Shown: one piece after another, positions 23,095-35,054 of the stretch | Layout: each line of letters opens with the position of its first letter | Numbering within the stretch: position 1 is the first letter of the stretch | DNA from: Fragum whitleyi | Taxonomy: Eukaryota; Mollusca; Bivalvia; Cardiida; Cardiidae | DNA length: 64,000 bases | NCBI GenBank assembly: GCA_948146395.1 | Contig: OX411552.1 | Span: 49,404,258 to 49,468,257, forward strand | Direction: 5' to 3' | Translations under genes and position numbers: made by a program | Notes under the pieces: model-generated | What the model saw: only the letters and a program-made list of their open reading frames with translations | What the model was told of the DNA's origin: nothing | The model's database searches: none

Positions 23095-24085
23095 TTTTTA
23101 AGTATGGTACACATCCATTACGAAATTTTCCTCCCAGCAATCGGCGGATAATCGTAAACACATTTATGATTAGCACCTGTAAACTCGGAAAGGATGTTAT
23201 GGTAGTGCTGATGATAGAAATGCAGTAAGCCGTGTATTATCCTACCGATTACTAGACCTTAGAAAAGCAACCGTTAAAGAGAATTGTCGTTTAGTACACG
23301 TTTTGTTTAAACAATCTATAATATATAGAATAAGAGGCGAATTCTGATAGAATAAGTATGCTATTGCGATCATATGTTGAAAAACCGAATAGAACCGCCT
23401 CATTTAAACAATTCTAACGAGTTGTAGCAACAAATGTTTATTAACAATAAATTTTAGGCCAATGATATTTGCTGTTTAAGGTATTCGGATTAAAAGAAGG
23501 TGATATTGAAAACGATCGCTTAATGAAAATAGTCGCTTAATAGATGTGGTTGTTTGAGCAAGATGGACAGTACCAGGAAACGATGGTAATGTCATCTAGC
23601 TGACGTTTTATGACAGAAAAAGTGTTAAAAGAGGTAATTAGGCCGTTAACAAATGAATATTAAAGAGTTAATGTTATAAAGATACTAATACTTTTAATTC
23701 TAAATACTTGATCAAACAATGGTATATCATAATACTAAACAGGTAAAATGTCTTTTATGGCTGTGCTCTTGAATTCGAACTGCATTTGGCATTAGTATAT
23801 ATGGAGCTGACTGCAGTCTTTTACAATATACAGTAAGTCGTTTTTGTCCTAACTCAAATTTGGATTTACTGGTAGGCCACCCGCCTCCTTTGGTCCAACA
23901 GGAAATTTGGGCTGAAATAAAATACAATAAAGGGAATAATATGTCAATTTTCATGAATACTGAAATGCCAATTTTATCTGGTCGAGGTAGGCAGAGTGTA
24001 GGCTCTTCCATGACGAGGCTCTTTCGAGTCATGATAATTTCTAATAGTCGAGATAATATAACATTGTTATTTCATTCATGAACAT
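23095..24085. other. Intergenic, no gene seen
   Basis: About 1 kb between two MITE-B copies. The overlapping open frames on both strands near 23727-24081 have no domain, signal peptide or splice support. Confidence 0.45.
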
Positions 24086-24090
24086 ATTTG

Positions 24091-24325
24091 CGCCTGTGCG
24101 TGAGATTTCCAACAATTTCATATATTTGCATAGCCAAGACTCTGACCAGCCCGTGCATCCGCACAGTCTGACCAGAGTCTTCGCTATACGTATAGTAGAA
24201 AGATAAGGTCTCAATGTGACTGTAAACCATCAGGTAACTTTACATTTACAGTAGGTGGCTGTCTACGCTACTCAATGTTTTCACTTCGCGCACATTTCAA
24301 ATTGTTGGAAATGTCACGCACATGG
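24091..24325. mobile_element. MITE family B copy, intact termini
   Basis: Left GCCTGTGCGTGAGATTTCCA and inverted right CATGTGCGTGACATTTCCAA. The body words are identical in order to 22852-23090. Length about 235 bp. Confidence 0.88.
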
Positions 24326-24646
24326 TCTATTTTCTTTGATATTTTAAGACACTGTCGTGTTAGTCTATACTTGTTTAATTTTCAGGGATTAAAATTTTAT
24401 GAAACCTTTAAATTCGGGTGAAAGTTGTGCTGTTTAAGATCTTGATTATGCAAATTATTTCTAAAAATAGACTCCCTGATATCATTTTATGTTATTAGGC
24501 AGGTGTTATCGGGTCAATAGATACTTCTTTGTATGAAGTTTAAAACTTTTCCTTAATAGAACAGAAAATTTTCCGAAATTATAAATCATAGCATTCCGAA
24601 ATTTAAAAAAAAATCAAAATGCATAACTCTAGGAATATAGATGCAT

Positions 24647-25110
24647 TCACACCTGAAATGTCGGTTGAGGCTGAAACTTTTGAGCAAACTCATTCCGCCT
24701 GACCACTCCGTTAAAGTTTGGATTGAATGTTCTCTGTTGAAATATCTGGAATCCGTCGTTATAGAAGGGTGTCTGTTGACCAAACACGTCCCACTCGCAC
24801 CATGGATCCTGCATAAATCCGGTTCTGAATCCACCGCCGATACCGGATCCGAATCCGATCAATGGTGCAATCCGGTGTAACGGCATCTGGACGCGATGAC
24901 CGTATTTATTTCCAAAGTTGTGATGCATGAAGTCTCCTTGGAATCCGAACTGTTGGAAGATAAATGGTTGAGGCATGGGTAATGGTTGGGGTTCAGGGAT
25001 CAGTGGTATAATCGGGTATATCTCCTGAACTATTGGCATCGGTGGTGGGGGTGGGGGTGGCAAGGGCTGGGGTATTGGCAGTACCGGGATAGAGTTCCAG
25101 TCGGCAGATC
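24647..25110 (-). CDS. Pro-rich secreted protein, exon 2
   Basis: Minus-strand acceptor CTTTCTTTCTATGCAG lies just above 25110. The first two bases GA complete the Gly codon left by exon 1, then SADWNSIPVLPIPQPLPPPP follows. A shorter reading starting at the internal Met at 25063 is possible but would lose the signal peptide. Confidence 0.87.
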
Positions 25111-27362
25111 CTGCATAGAAAGAAAGTATAATTATAACATTTTATAATGTGTTTATCAAACAAATCCAAAACAGTGTGCAAAATGTTTTCTTTTGGCAAA
25201 AAAATCGCAGCCCTTCAATTGCGTTGTGGTAGGAGAGCCCGGACTTGTCTCGTTACCGTGATGTTATTTAAAAAATATTCATCATTCAAATAAAACCATC
25301 GATTCAGTCTTTCTAAGAAAGCTACGTAAATGATACAAGAAGAAGCACAGCACGCATAAGATTAAAAAAGTAACAACTGATAAAGGTGCAAAAAATGTAA
25401 AAAAGACAAAAAAAGAAAAATCTTTCTTCTATTTCTACTTTACTTATTTTAGTTTGCATTGAAAAAGACAAAGAAAAATTTCACCAACATTTTCGTGCCA
25501 CTTACACGAGCCATTTTATTATTTGGCTAATTTTGCCTGAGACTCTGTGCATATTCCGTATAACTTCGGAAGATCTCCGAGTTCTAATTTCATAAACCGT
25601 AGTAATATGAATAAACAATATTACCAGCGCCAGCGAGCAAGGGCAAGAGAGAATAGCTCAGTCGGATAAGGTGTATCGCTCTCAATCAACCAGTCATGGG
25701 TTCAAGTCTCCGAGGTGCTTGGGGTGTTTTTTTTTTTTTTTTTTTTTGTTTTGTTTTTTTGTTTTTTTCCCTCTCTTGTTCATACTTTACTTCGTCCCTA
25801 TTACAATGTCACATTAATGTAATATTATGTTTGTTGAATTATTAAATGACCACTTTTTGCTGATTCATATCGCGACATCAGAGATGCAACGAATATTTTA
25901 TTGTTGTATAAAAGTGAAATATACACTGAACTTCTTTGTCTTAGATCACGAGGAAAAGATGTCCCAAATGTTCAGAAAACGGCAAAATTTTCCGATTTAG
26001 CCTAGATCTAGTTTCGAACCTGTTCCTAATAGTAAAAAAAAAGTTGCCAAAGTTACCACAAAGGCACCCTGCACCAGCAGAGCGACTTTGGTGTTGTTAT
26101 TTAATATCAATAACTCAATGTATGAAAAATATGCCTTCAAAAGGACAAGAAAGTAGATAAACCAAAACACACCCTCCGTTTAAAATAACATATGTGATTG
26201 TGAGACAGAAAACAATCAAAAACAAAAAAAAACTTGAGGCAGAAACTTTTACTTCCTTTTACGCGATTTGAACCCAGTTTCTTTTGTATCAGAGGCGGAT
26301 GCCTTAACCTCTACGCCACAAGTCTGTGTGGAGTATGTGTTCCTAGTAAACAATTAAATCTTAATGCTAACTGGCGGTGTTCGTCGATAATCGGTGAATT
26401 TCCGATTTCTCTCACGGAAAATAAACAGTCTCAGGCGAAATTAGCCAAGGAATATGATGACTAGCGACTTAAACGTCGCTCTTAATAGCTCATAGTTACA
26501 TGTACATCTTTCAGGTTATCCATAAACGGTTTGCCTTTTTTGTTGTAAGAGATGAAGAGATTATTTGTTGATTACATGGAAGTGTTTGTATATTTCATGG
26601 CCGTATTAAACTAAAAATCTAATCGCACTGTTTGATTACGCAAAGTGGATTAATACATGGGTTGGATTGTAGGGTTTTATTTTCATACCTCACAGAAATC
26701 AACAAATATTCTCTTTATCTCTTAATAATTTTTAATATCATGAAACAAAACATATAAAAACGTGTCAATGATTAACATATTTCTTAAAAGACTATTAGTT
26801 GAGAAATGAAACCATTTTTAAGTCAATAAGAATGCACTAGAATTAGTTAAATCATCTAAAATTAAATTATTTTATAATATGACCTACATCGCGGGAGTAA
26901 AATAAACCCGTTGAATATTTTTTCATATTAAACGGGTGTTATTACAAATGAGCTCAGAGCGAATAGCAATGCTTTTTTGTAACCGCGAAAATGACGTCAT
27001 AATTTATATATTGTGGCGTCAGTTTTAAAATGGCGTAATGAATTTCGCGGAAAATTGAAATGTTGAATTCAAGAATTTTGACGATTTTTCCTAAAACTTG
27101 TGGTCATATTATAAATGAAATATAAAATTGGTGCCCATAAAATACATAATTTATTTAACTCGTCATCTAAAACAGATAAAAACTCGGCACAGCCTCGTTT
27201 TTATCTGTTTATAGATGACTCGTTGAAGCGGTCCTATATATTGGGGAGACAAGACCACCGATCCGTTATTTATTCTAAATAATTGTCCTTACCTGACTTT
27301 CCATAACATTCAGCAACAATTATACATGCACAGAAGATGACAGCAGATACTGTGGATTTCAT
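24647..27362 (-). CDS. Secreted proline-rich protein (two coding exons, complete, 177 aa)
   Basis: On the minus strand, exon 27362-27293 (70 nt) and exon 25110-24647 (464 nt) join at a phase-1 intron to give 177 residues, stop TGA at 24647-24649. Residues 1-21 are a clear signal peptide (MKSTVSAVIFCACIIVAECY plus G). The mature chain has a Pro-rich block (LPPPPPPPMPIVQEIYPIIP, then PEPQPLPMPQPF), an aromatic/Gln stretch (FIFQQFGFQGDFMHHNFGNK), a short Gly block (GFGSGIGGGFRTGF), one Cys (PWCEW), and a Phe/Asn/Gln-rich tail. No membrane segment. It is most likely an extracellular structural protein, for example of shell, periostracum or mantle secretion. I do not recognise a named family. A TATA box and a non-coding first exon lie upstream at 28.05-28.1 kb. 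Confidence 0.85.
25635..25765 (+). repeat. tRNA-derived SINE with T-rich tail
   Basis: A-box TAGCTCAGTCGG (about 25657-25668) and B-box GGTTCAAGTCTCC (about 25699-25711) lie at tRNA-like spacing, followed by a T-rich tail of about 40 bases. The acceptor and anticodon stems do not pair well, so it is a SINE and not a tRNA gene. It lies in the intron of the Pro-rich gene. Confidence 0.65.
26225..26345 (-). repeat. tRNA-like SINE (minus strand)
   Basis: On the minus strand, GTGGCGTAGAGGTTAAGGCA (A-box region) is followed 35-40 bases later by GGGTTCAAATC (B-box). The anticodon region is extended. Not a clean cloverleaf. Confidence 0.55.
26545..26740. mobile_element. Foldback element, family K
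   Basis: Outer arms AGAGATGAAGAGATTATTTG and (inverted) AAGAGATAAAGAGAATATTT. Inner arms lie around AAACTAAAAATCTAATCGCA, and the centre is GATTACGCAAAGTGGATTAA. A better preserved copy is at 38765-38965. Confidence 0.7.
27158..27226. repeat. Hairpin
   Basis: AACTCGTCATCT and AACAGATAAAAAC on the left pair with GTTTTTATCTGTT and AGATGACTCGTT on the right. It lies inside the Pro-rich gene's intron, 70 bp from the splice donor. Confidence 0.75.
27293..27362 (-). CDS. Pro-rich secreted protein, exon 1 (signal peptide)
   Basis: ATG at 27362-27360, donor GTAAGG just below 27293. Encodes only the signal peptide plus KS and one base of Gly. The 5' UTR part continues up to the acceptor TCTTTTTTTACAG that ends at 27379 on the minus strand. 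Confidence 0.85.
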
Positions 27363-27481
27363 CTTGAATTCTGAATTTCTGTAAAAAAGAAACACAGAAA
27401 AATTGAGCTTTCGTGACTACTGAATAAACATCAACTCTTTTAACAATCTGTAGTCTAAAAGCTTAATCGTCATTATACGTA

Positions 27482-27722
27482 TTTTGTGAGGGTAAACGTC
27501 TTACGAAAAAATTAATTGTAGGTCAAAATCACAAATCGTACCTGGTGTTGTCATTAATTATTAGATTCTGCCTTGCAATATTTAATCGGAATCGTCTCTA
27601 AAAGACGATTCCAATGAGATGATGTATGGCAGAATTCCATGTTTAGTTTCTACTGTAAATTCAACTTTGATTTCTGACTTACGCAAAAAATGATCGTAAG
27701 ATGTTTAGTAAAACAGGCCCCT
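27482..27722. mobile_element. MITE family C copy
   Basis: Right end reads inward as GGGCCTGTTTTACTAAACAT then CTTACGATCATTTTTTGCG. The left arm (GGTAAACGTCTTACGAAAAA) is a diverged inverse. The centre is the palindrome GGAATCGTCTCTAAAAGACGATTCC. Other copies lie at 39714-39930 and 52500-52685. It sits between the 5' UTR exon and coding exon 1 of the Pro-rich gene. Confidence 0.78.
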
Positions 27723-28046
27723 GGTCATAATAATAACAGAATGGAAATTTAGCCTGTACTCCTAAGATAAAACTAGTGATTGAACCGACATGCAAACCAG
27801 AATCAACTAGGAGCTACGTTCAAATGAAATGTAGGTAATAGATAATTCAAAAAAAAAAAAAAAAAAAAAAGAAAAGGGAAAAAGAAAGATCGGTTTCAGA
27901 AGATATCAAATAGAGATCGAATTTAAAACTTTTTTAAAAGTTAAGGTAGAAAGATTATCATTGGATAAGAAAATTAGCTAAAACGGCAAAGTTGCAAATA
28001 GCCCCTTTTCGCCTTACAGGTTACAAATGAATCATTTACCACTTAC

Positions 28047-28067
28047 TTTTGTGTCTTTCTTGTGTTT
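28047..28067 (-). other. Candidate non-coding first exon of the Pro-rich gene
   Basis: The minus strand reads CACAAGAAAGACACAAAA and then donor GTAAGT (28046-28041). The transcription start is placed only by distance from the TATA box, so the upper boundary is approximate. Confidence 0.5.
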
Positions 28068-28090
28068 GAAGTCCATTTCTAAGACACACA

Positions 28091-28098
28091 TATTTATA
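28091..28098 (-). promoter_or_regulatory. TATA box of the Pro-rich gene
   Basis: TATAAATA on the minus strand, about 25-30 bp above the candidate first exon. Position and strand fit a focused promoter for a highly expressed tissue-specific gene. Confidence 0.55.
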
Positions 28099-28302
28099 GT
28101 AATTTTGGTGCACCCACAAACACCCAAAATTAATCATGTTGATAATATTTTGACGAAATTATAACAACAAAATGCTGTATAATTTTCGCGTAATGGTGAC
28201 GTAATAATGCAGGAAGTACAATGTGCGAAAAAATACAATTTTATTGGATATTGTAAAATCAATAATCAATATGTGATTAGTCGGCTTTCTTTAATAGTCA
28301 TA

Positions 28303-28378
28303 TCGATGGCTCAGCGTGAAACAGTTGTAACTCCCTATATGTTTGTAGGGAGTTACAATTGTTTCGCACTGAGCCATC
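28303..28378. repeat. Palindromic hairpin element, family G
   Basis: GGCTCAGCGTGAAACAGTTG and TAACTCCCTA pair with TAGGGAGTTA and CAATTGTTTCGCACTGAGCC. It directly precedes a MITE-A copy. Confidence 0.85.
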
Positions 28379-28383
28379 GATAT

Positions 28384-28608
28384 GTGCCCCGTCACACAAA
28401 TAAAGACCATCAAAAAACGCCGTAAAATGAATATTTGATAAAGGGATTGGATACAGTACAGGTTAACCAAACGTCGCGTTTGGAAAATTCGTTCGGAGAA
28501 AGGTAGAATGATGAATCGAGATTCAGAAAATAAACCGAGTTCATGCAGTCTGACTAGGGTGAACAGTTTACGAACTTCTCAGATGGTCCCCTTTCGCCTG
28601 ACAGGTCA
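28384..28608. mobile_element. MITE family A copy
   Basis: Left GTGCCCCGTCACACAAATAA and inverted right TGACCTGTCAGGCGAAAGGG. The body has CAGTCTGACTAGGGTGAACA. Length 225 bp. Confidence 0.8.
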
Positions 28609-28616
28609 TGGTTTTA

Positions 28617-29340
28617 TTAGCGCGCCTGAGCACAACGTGCTCAAAGTTAGCTTTTGTGATCACAATTTTCCGTCGTTTTCAACCGAACTTTGCAGAAATG
28701 TCCTTAGGGTGATCGTTCTTAACCATCTATGAGAAATTAAGATTAACCTCCAAATATGGGCGTGACAGACTTGGTCCTGAAATCTCTAAACATTTTCTCC
28801 CAAGTAACAAATGGGCAGATTTCAGACAGACTTGGCGGAAATGTTCCTTGGGCGATCATTCTCAAACTTTCTTTGTGAAATAGTAGGCTTTTTTTAACTT
28901 TTAAATCTTTAAGCAAGTTTCGCTCTCAAACTAGTGGGCCAAATTTAACCAAATTTGGTATAAATTGGCCTTAATAACTCTGCTTAAAACCAGGTTTGTG
29001 AAATTCTGTTTCGCCCATAAACATGGATGTGGTAGGATTAGGCTATTTCTCACTATGAAATATGTTCACATCTTCTAAACCAATGGACCATTTCGAATGA
29101 AACTTTGCCAGAATAATCCTTTAGTCACCCTTTCCAAAAATTCTCTTGGACATTTTGATGTGGTCATAGATATGGGCGTGGCTTGGTGGAGCCTATTTTA
29201 CATTGAAATATTGGAATAACATCTTCTCTACCACTAGGTACATTTAAATGACACTTTGCCAGAATACACATTGGGCGTCTCTCGCTTGACCAACATAGTT
29301 CAAGTCAGCGGGTTATGGGCGTTCTGGCCCTATTGATCTT
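28617..29340 (+). mobile_element. Pearl-like element, units of about 150 bp
   Basis: Left hairpin CGCCTGAGCACAACGTGCTC then AAAGTTAGCT. About five diverged units are marked by GAACTTTGC or GACTTGGC-type words and ATGGGCGTG. The right end has TATGGGCGTTCTGGCCCTAT (near 29315-29334). Same superfamily as 8826-10687. Confidence 0.75.
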
Positions 29341-29556
29341 TTTTAAATGCTAATGAATCGATAAATATCAATCGATGAATTAAAATCATTTGAGAAAATG
29401 CTAATTGGCCAATTCAATTGAGCGTGTAGTGAGATCGAAGTTTCAGGACTAAAGGAAGCTTAAATCTAGTATGATAAGCAACTTCAGTATTATACGTCTA
29501 ACACGCGGCTACACGTTGTTGAATGTAACCACAGCCTCGTCATTTATAGTTTTCAC

Positions 29557-29559
<3 letters not shown>

Positions 29560-29590
<31 letters not shown>

Positions 29591-29621
29591 TGTAATAATA
29601 ATAATAATAATAATAATAACT
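29560..29621. repeat. (AAT)n microsatellite
   Basis: Two runs of TAATAA repeats (about 29562-29586 and 29594-29620) broken by AAATGT. Confidence 0.95.
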
Positions 29622-29707
29622 TTATTTATAGAAGGTAGCATGTTAAGATACATATACAATCTTATTTTCAACATGGCCCTCTTGAAAAAAAAAATATTCG
29701 AACTTTG

Positions 29708-30085
<378 letters not shown>

Positions 30086-30119
30086 TACTCACTCACTCAT
30101 TCACTCACTCACTCACACT

Positions 30120-30680
30120 CTTTCAAACGCCTCAATATCACCCTCAATAAGAGTCTAAGCACAAATAGTTTCTGTTCACAGTCAGAGAATATTTTAACAA
30201 CTGTGTGGCTACCCAGGAAACTAAATATCTTTCTATAACGCATACACGAAATTGGTGGAAATATCATGCTCAGACTCGTTCTATTTTCATCCAATTTCTA
30301 CTGACATAAAGAAAGAATTCCCAACTGAAAATTTGGCGAAATAGTTCTAAAGTGAAAAGTGTCTTTTGCAAATTATTGCCTTTTCTGTTACGACTGAAAC
30401 GTTTTATTTTGACGTCAAAATTTTGGTTATCTGGAAAATGTTCAATCGATGATCATTTACTTTATGACCTTTAAATAACTTGAAATACTTTGTTTTCATA
30501 AATCAGTATTATATACCTTTGAGCGTTTATAGGTAACGACGTAACGTCTCAACTACGTTTCCCTGTTGGGACGTCTATAGTCTTAAATCTCTAGGCCAGT
30601 ACCGAGAAACAGAGTCATAATTTAACCCGTCCAAACACGATCCCTTTACGATCCCGTCCATCATGCTAAGAGGGTCGGGG
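30120..30680. other. Intergenic, no gene seen
   Basis: About 560 bp with a family-B-like terminus fragment near 30240-30275 (AATTGGTGGAAATATCATGC). Otherwise unstructured. Confidence 0.45.
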
Positions 30681-30724
30681 GAAACATTGTGGAAAATGAA
30701 GAAATTGCTCATATCAAGCAATTT

Positions 30725-30897
30725 AGGCTATGGGCCAGTAGGGTGAAACCTCCCCCCCCCCCAGGGGGAATTTTCGGGACTATGATTTTTTGAAAGCCCA
30801 ATGTCTACTGAGTATATTCTGAAAGTCTGCAACTTGGCGGTTGGCGGTTGGGGCTCTTAGGAATTATTGAGGTCAAAGGTCACCAAGTACACTCTAA
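30725..30897 (+). repeat. Left terminal inverted repeat of the 4.5-kb element
   Basis: Pairs with 35055-35209. Differences from the right copy include a duplicated GGCGGTT (near 30838-30850), an extra AAGGTCA, and length changes in the C run (30751-30762). Confidence 0.88.
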
Positions 30898-31043
30898 CAA
30901 AAATCTTTACCTCAAGTCAGAAATTGATATTTAATTTGTTGATTTAATAATTTCTTTGGGTCTTTTAAAACATCATTCAATACCCCAAACATTATTTCAA
31001 TGATTAAATACATTTGTGTGATTTTAAGAGAGGCTTTGGGTAA

Positions 31044-32760
31044 ATCAAAGCACTGAAAGTACCGAAAAACGATAATTTTATATGCTTATAAAAGTTTTAA
31101 TAAGATTTAAAAAGATTTTTTCTGCCTTAAACATGATTTTCGTTTATCCTAAGCATGCTAGAGGTCACCATAAAGCCTACAAACTAAGTTTATTACACAT
31201 TTCTTGCTTGAATTTTGTTCAAAAACTGATTAAAGCGATGGCTTGAGCAGCCAAAACTATAACTATACCATTATTCATATTTCATCAATTGTCAACATAT
31301 GCTTGTTAATTGGTGTTCATTATATTTTGAATATGATATTTTTTATGGGTAAATAAAAAAGAAATGTTTGAAGGCATTTGAGCACTTATCAGGTTTATTT
31401 CTTAGCAGATCAAAGCACTGAAAGTACTGAAAACCGACAATTTTTGCTTATATAGATTTCTACAAGATTTAAAAGGTTTTTCTGCTTTCTGTTCCAATAC
31501 TTATATTGGTCTAGATATGCTGGAGGTTTTTTTTTCAATATTGCTTGCTTAAATGTGCTCAATATTTGAATATTGAAATAGCCTGAGTATGCCAATGTCA
31601 TAACTATACTAAAATATAAGTAAAACTTATGGTCATTAGATACTGGTAATTTGGTATGATCATGTTCAGAATGTAATTATTCAATTAAATACACAGCAAC
31701 AAAAAAGGTTGAAGGGCGATTGAGAACATATTTATTTATTTTAGCTAATCAAAGAACTGAAAGTACCAAAATATGACTTTTTTATCATAAAAGTTTTGAT
31801 AATAAGGTTTTAAAGGTTTTCAATAAACAGGAATTTATTTTCCAATTCATTCATATTTATTAATAATTGTTATTCAATTGAATAATTTTGATCTTTCAAA
31901 TGTGCAATGTTAGTTTTGCTTACCTAAACTTCTCTCAATAATTGATCAAAATTATGGTATAAGAGAGATATTGTGATAAATTCACAACATTTATTTCATA
32001 ATTAATAATTCTTTTGCCGTTAATATTTGTTCTTTAGTTTGTACAATATTCTGAACGCCATGATTCAGTTCATTTAACAGGTAACTTACATTCCAAAAGT
32101 TTCAAGCCATTTTTGAAGAGAACAGGCTTATTTTTCGGAAATCAAAGCAGTGAAGTACCAAATATATGACATTTTGTGATCACAAAGTTAATTACATTAT
32201 AATCCGGAATTTCTTTTCAATTTACTTAAATTTCCTAATCATTGATTATCTGATAAAACACTATTAAGCGGGAAATATTTTTTGTTAGTTTTCTTTTGTT
32301 CAGCCTTGCTCAATAGTTAATAGAAATCCTGGTTTAAGCAAGCCATTGTGATGACTTCCCCCAATTGCATGTCTCATCCTTTTGTCAGTAATGTTAATTC
32401 TGTGATTTGTTCTATATTCTGAACATCATGATTAAATCTAGTTAAAAAGTGATTCAAATTCCAACTGATTTGTGTACACTTTTTAGATTCATTTTGTAAA
32501 AAGCAAAGTACTGAAAGTTTTGACAAAAAAGTCTTCTTCCAAAGAACTTTTTTTCTTATATGAAAATGTCTTACATCAATTAGTAAAACAAATAAAATAA
32601 GATTTACGTAATACAATTTGCATTTTATGACTGGTTTTCATACATAAAATGGGCATTACATCGACATTGATTTATAAATGGATGTATAATAGTTAATCAT
32701 TTAATCTCTTAAGATTATAACCTTTAAACAATACCAGTTGATATAACTTAAGGCTAATTC
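31044..32760 (+). repeat. Diverged tandem array, unit about 340-390 bp
   Basis: Five units start with ATCAAAG(C/A/T)ACTGAAAGTA-like words at 31044, 31409, 31748, 32141 and 32502. Unit bodies share ATAAAAGTTTT and AGATTTAAAAAGATTTTTTC-type words early and TATTCTGAAC(A/G)(T/C)CATGATT late. Identity between units is modest, so the array is old. Confidence 0.65.
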
Positions 32761-34518
32761 AAACTAATGGCCATCACATACTTGTTTATAAGAATGGTTA
32801 GTAAAATGATATTGGAATATGGTCAATGAATTTTCCTTGGTCTTAGAGAAAATATATATACAGAGCTACTGTAACTTTCTCTTTTCCAAATTTTCTCTTT
32901 GTTTCCATAAAACTTCATGTTTAGTCTTAAGCCTGCAATATCGTTAAAATTGCATTAGATTTACTGATGAAATGAAATCAAAGATTAATCAAAATATTAA
33001 GAGTCTTGATCTCCTTCTTAAGCATTTACATTTTGATAGAAAAGGACACCAATGAGGATTTGAAAATAAAAAGAAAACACACTTTTGTGAGAACAATGAG
33101 TCAAGCAGGTAAAAAACTAGAATTCCATTTTACCAAGGATTTTATTTAATCAGTTGCAAAACATCAACAGTATTGAAACATAACTTAAGAGAATTTCATC
33201 AAAATTAAAGTTATTGCTAAATAGTACTCAGTATGATCCATATATATACATATTAATGATATTAACACAAATGGTAAGAAACAGAAAACAAACACTTATG
33301 TTAAATTCCAAAGTCGTTGGTGGGCATCCTAGGAGAAAGCTTTATCGTTCTTTAAAATACCCTTTAATAGTATTTTGCTTTCAAAATCTGGCAAGAAGAG
33401 AGTGTGTGAATGCCACACAATTTATATTTGGAGTTAGTCATGCCCCAGATTATCATGGCCTTATTCTATTTTGGATAATAATTGAAAAGCTATTTCTTGT
33501 CATGATATACTAGGACATTATACATCTATTCTAAAAATCTTAAAGGAAGAGTTTAAGAATTAGCTATAGAAGTTTAGCATGAATGAAAAGCCTCAAATAT
33601 ATGTCTTTCACACTTACCAAACTGATAATGTTTATGCTCATCTGACAAGATAATTTATTTCAGAAATTAAATAAACATATCTGTGATAGTTGGAAGAGTA
33701 AATTGGGATGTATGGTGTGCAATGTAAGCAATTTTTTAACTATCCCTACTCTTTTCTAATAGTGTTTATGTCCACACACAAAGCATATTAAAGAGGATTG
33801 TAAACAAAAATCTTCAAATGGCTATTGATAAAAATACTTTCTGAGCATTTTAACTTTAAGGAAAGTATGTAAGTATGTTTTCTGATGAAATGTTTGTACA
33901 AAAACTAATTTTGAGAAAGAATATAGCATTCATTACATCAGACATAAGTTTGGAAAATATGGGTGTTAATTGCCATGTGCTAAGACAATTGCACTTTATA
34001 CCCCAATAAACGCAGTGAAAAAGACACTCACCCCTTCATACCGTATACACTTCTTGATTTCAGTCAAAACTTACTCAAAGCATTTCATATCTAAATTAAG
34101 CATTCAAAAATATAACCGTAAATGGCAAAGTTCGTGAATGCCCTTTTCATTGCTGTTTTCTTCTGTATTCCTTTGTTTTTAAAATGTGTGATATTTCCGA
34201 GAGAAGTTGTACTATATCATGTATAAATAAAAAAAATGGTAAAAATAAAAAAAAAAAATAAGTTTGGAAAATATAACGATGTAAATATCCATTGGGAGGC
34301 ATAGCTTTTTCTATTAAAGTTGGAATAATGTAAATAATCAAGTGCACTTAATGGGCGGAGAGTTGGTAAGAAAGGAGATTTTACATCCAAGAAAAAACAT
34401 GGCACCACGGCTTCCTTCTAGACTCACACAATTGGGATAACTGTTGTTAGACAATAAAGAAATATGGAATTGACGCTCCTTGGAGACAGAAATTTTGTCT
34501 CTTTATTATCTTTGACAT

Positions 34519-34901
34519 TCAGTGCTTTCAGTACTTTGATCTATAAAAGTAATAGTTATTATTCTGTAAAGCTTAAAATAACTCAATATCTAAGTGACAA
34601 TTTATTAGTGTTGTAATAAGAAAATGTGATTAAATGCTTCATACAAACAAAAATATGCAAAACGTAGCTTTTGTCCCATTTCGTCTATACTTTCATTATA
34701 AATATAAGTACAATATAAATGCTTCTATATCTTTACCTTATCTAACAAGAATCACAACTGCTGTGAACACAATTGGGCAAATTATTGTTTAAGTTGATGG
34801 GAAAATATAAGGAAAAAATCTTTCTTTGGTATAGAATGGTCTATTGTCTATGGTTTAATCTCATATATACGAACCGATTTCAGTGCTTTCAGTACTTTGA
34901 T
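34519..34901 (-). repeat. Inverted counterpart of the array (two motifs)
   Basis: CAGTGCTTTCAGTACTTTGAT ends at 34540 and at about 34901, 361 bp apart. These are reverse complements of the left-half unit start, with the C/T difference moved to the second ACTG. Confidence 0.65.
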
Positions 34902-35054
34902 TTTATTAAAACTGTCATAAAGTAACTCTGAAATGAAATTTCCCAGCAGAAAAATATTTAGTGATACATTCAGAACCATTTCCTGCTAGTTTTCATGAAA
35001 AGATTATTGAATATACCATTTCAAATCAAGCTCTTCTATTTTTTCATAGAAAAA

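Noticed and set aside
25635..25712. Possible working tRNA gene
   Set aside because: A and B boxes are present but the acceptor and anticodon stems do not pair; the T-rich tail fits a SINE better.
33214..33513. 99-codon open frame inside the 4.5-kb element
   Set aside because: No recognisable domain, no catalytic motif and no splice support; the surrounding DNA is AT-rich. It cannot be called a transposase on this evidence.
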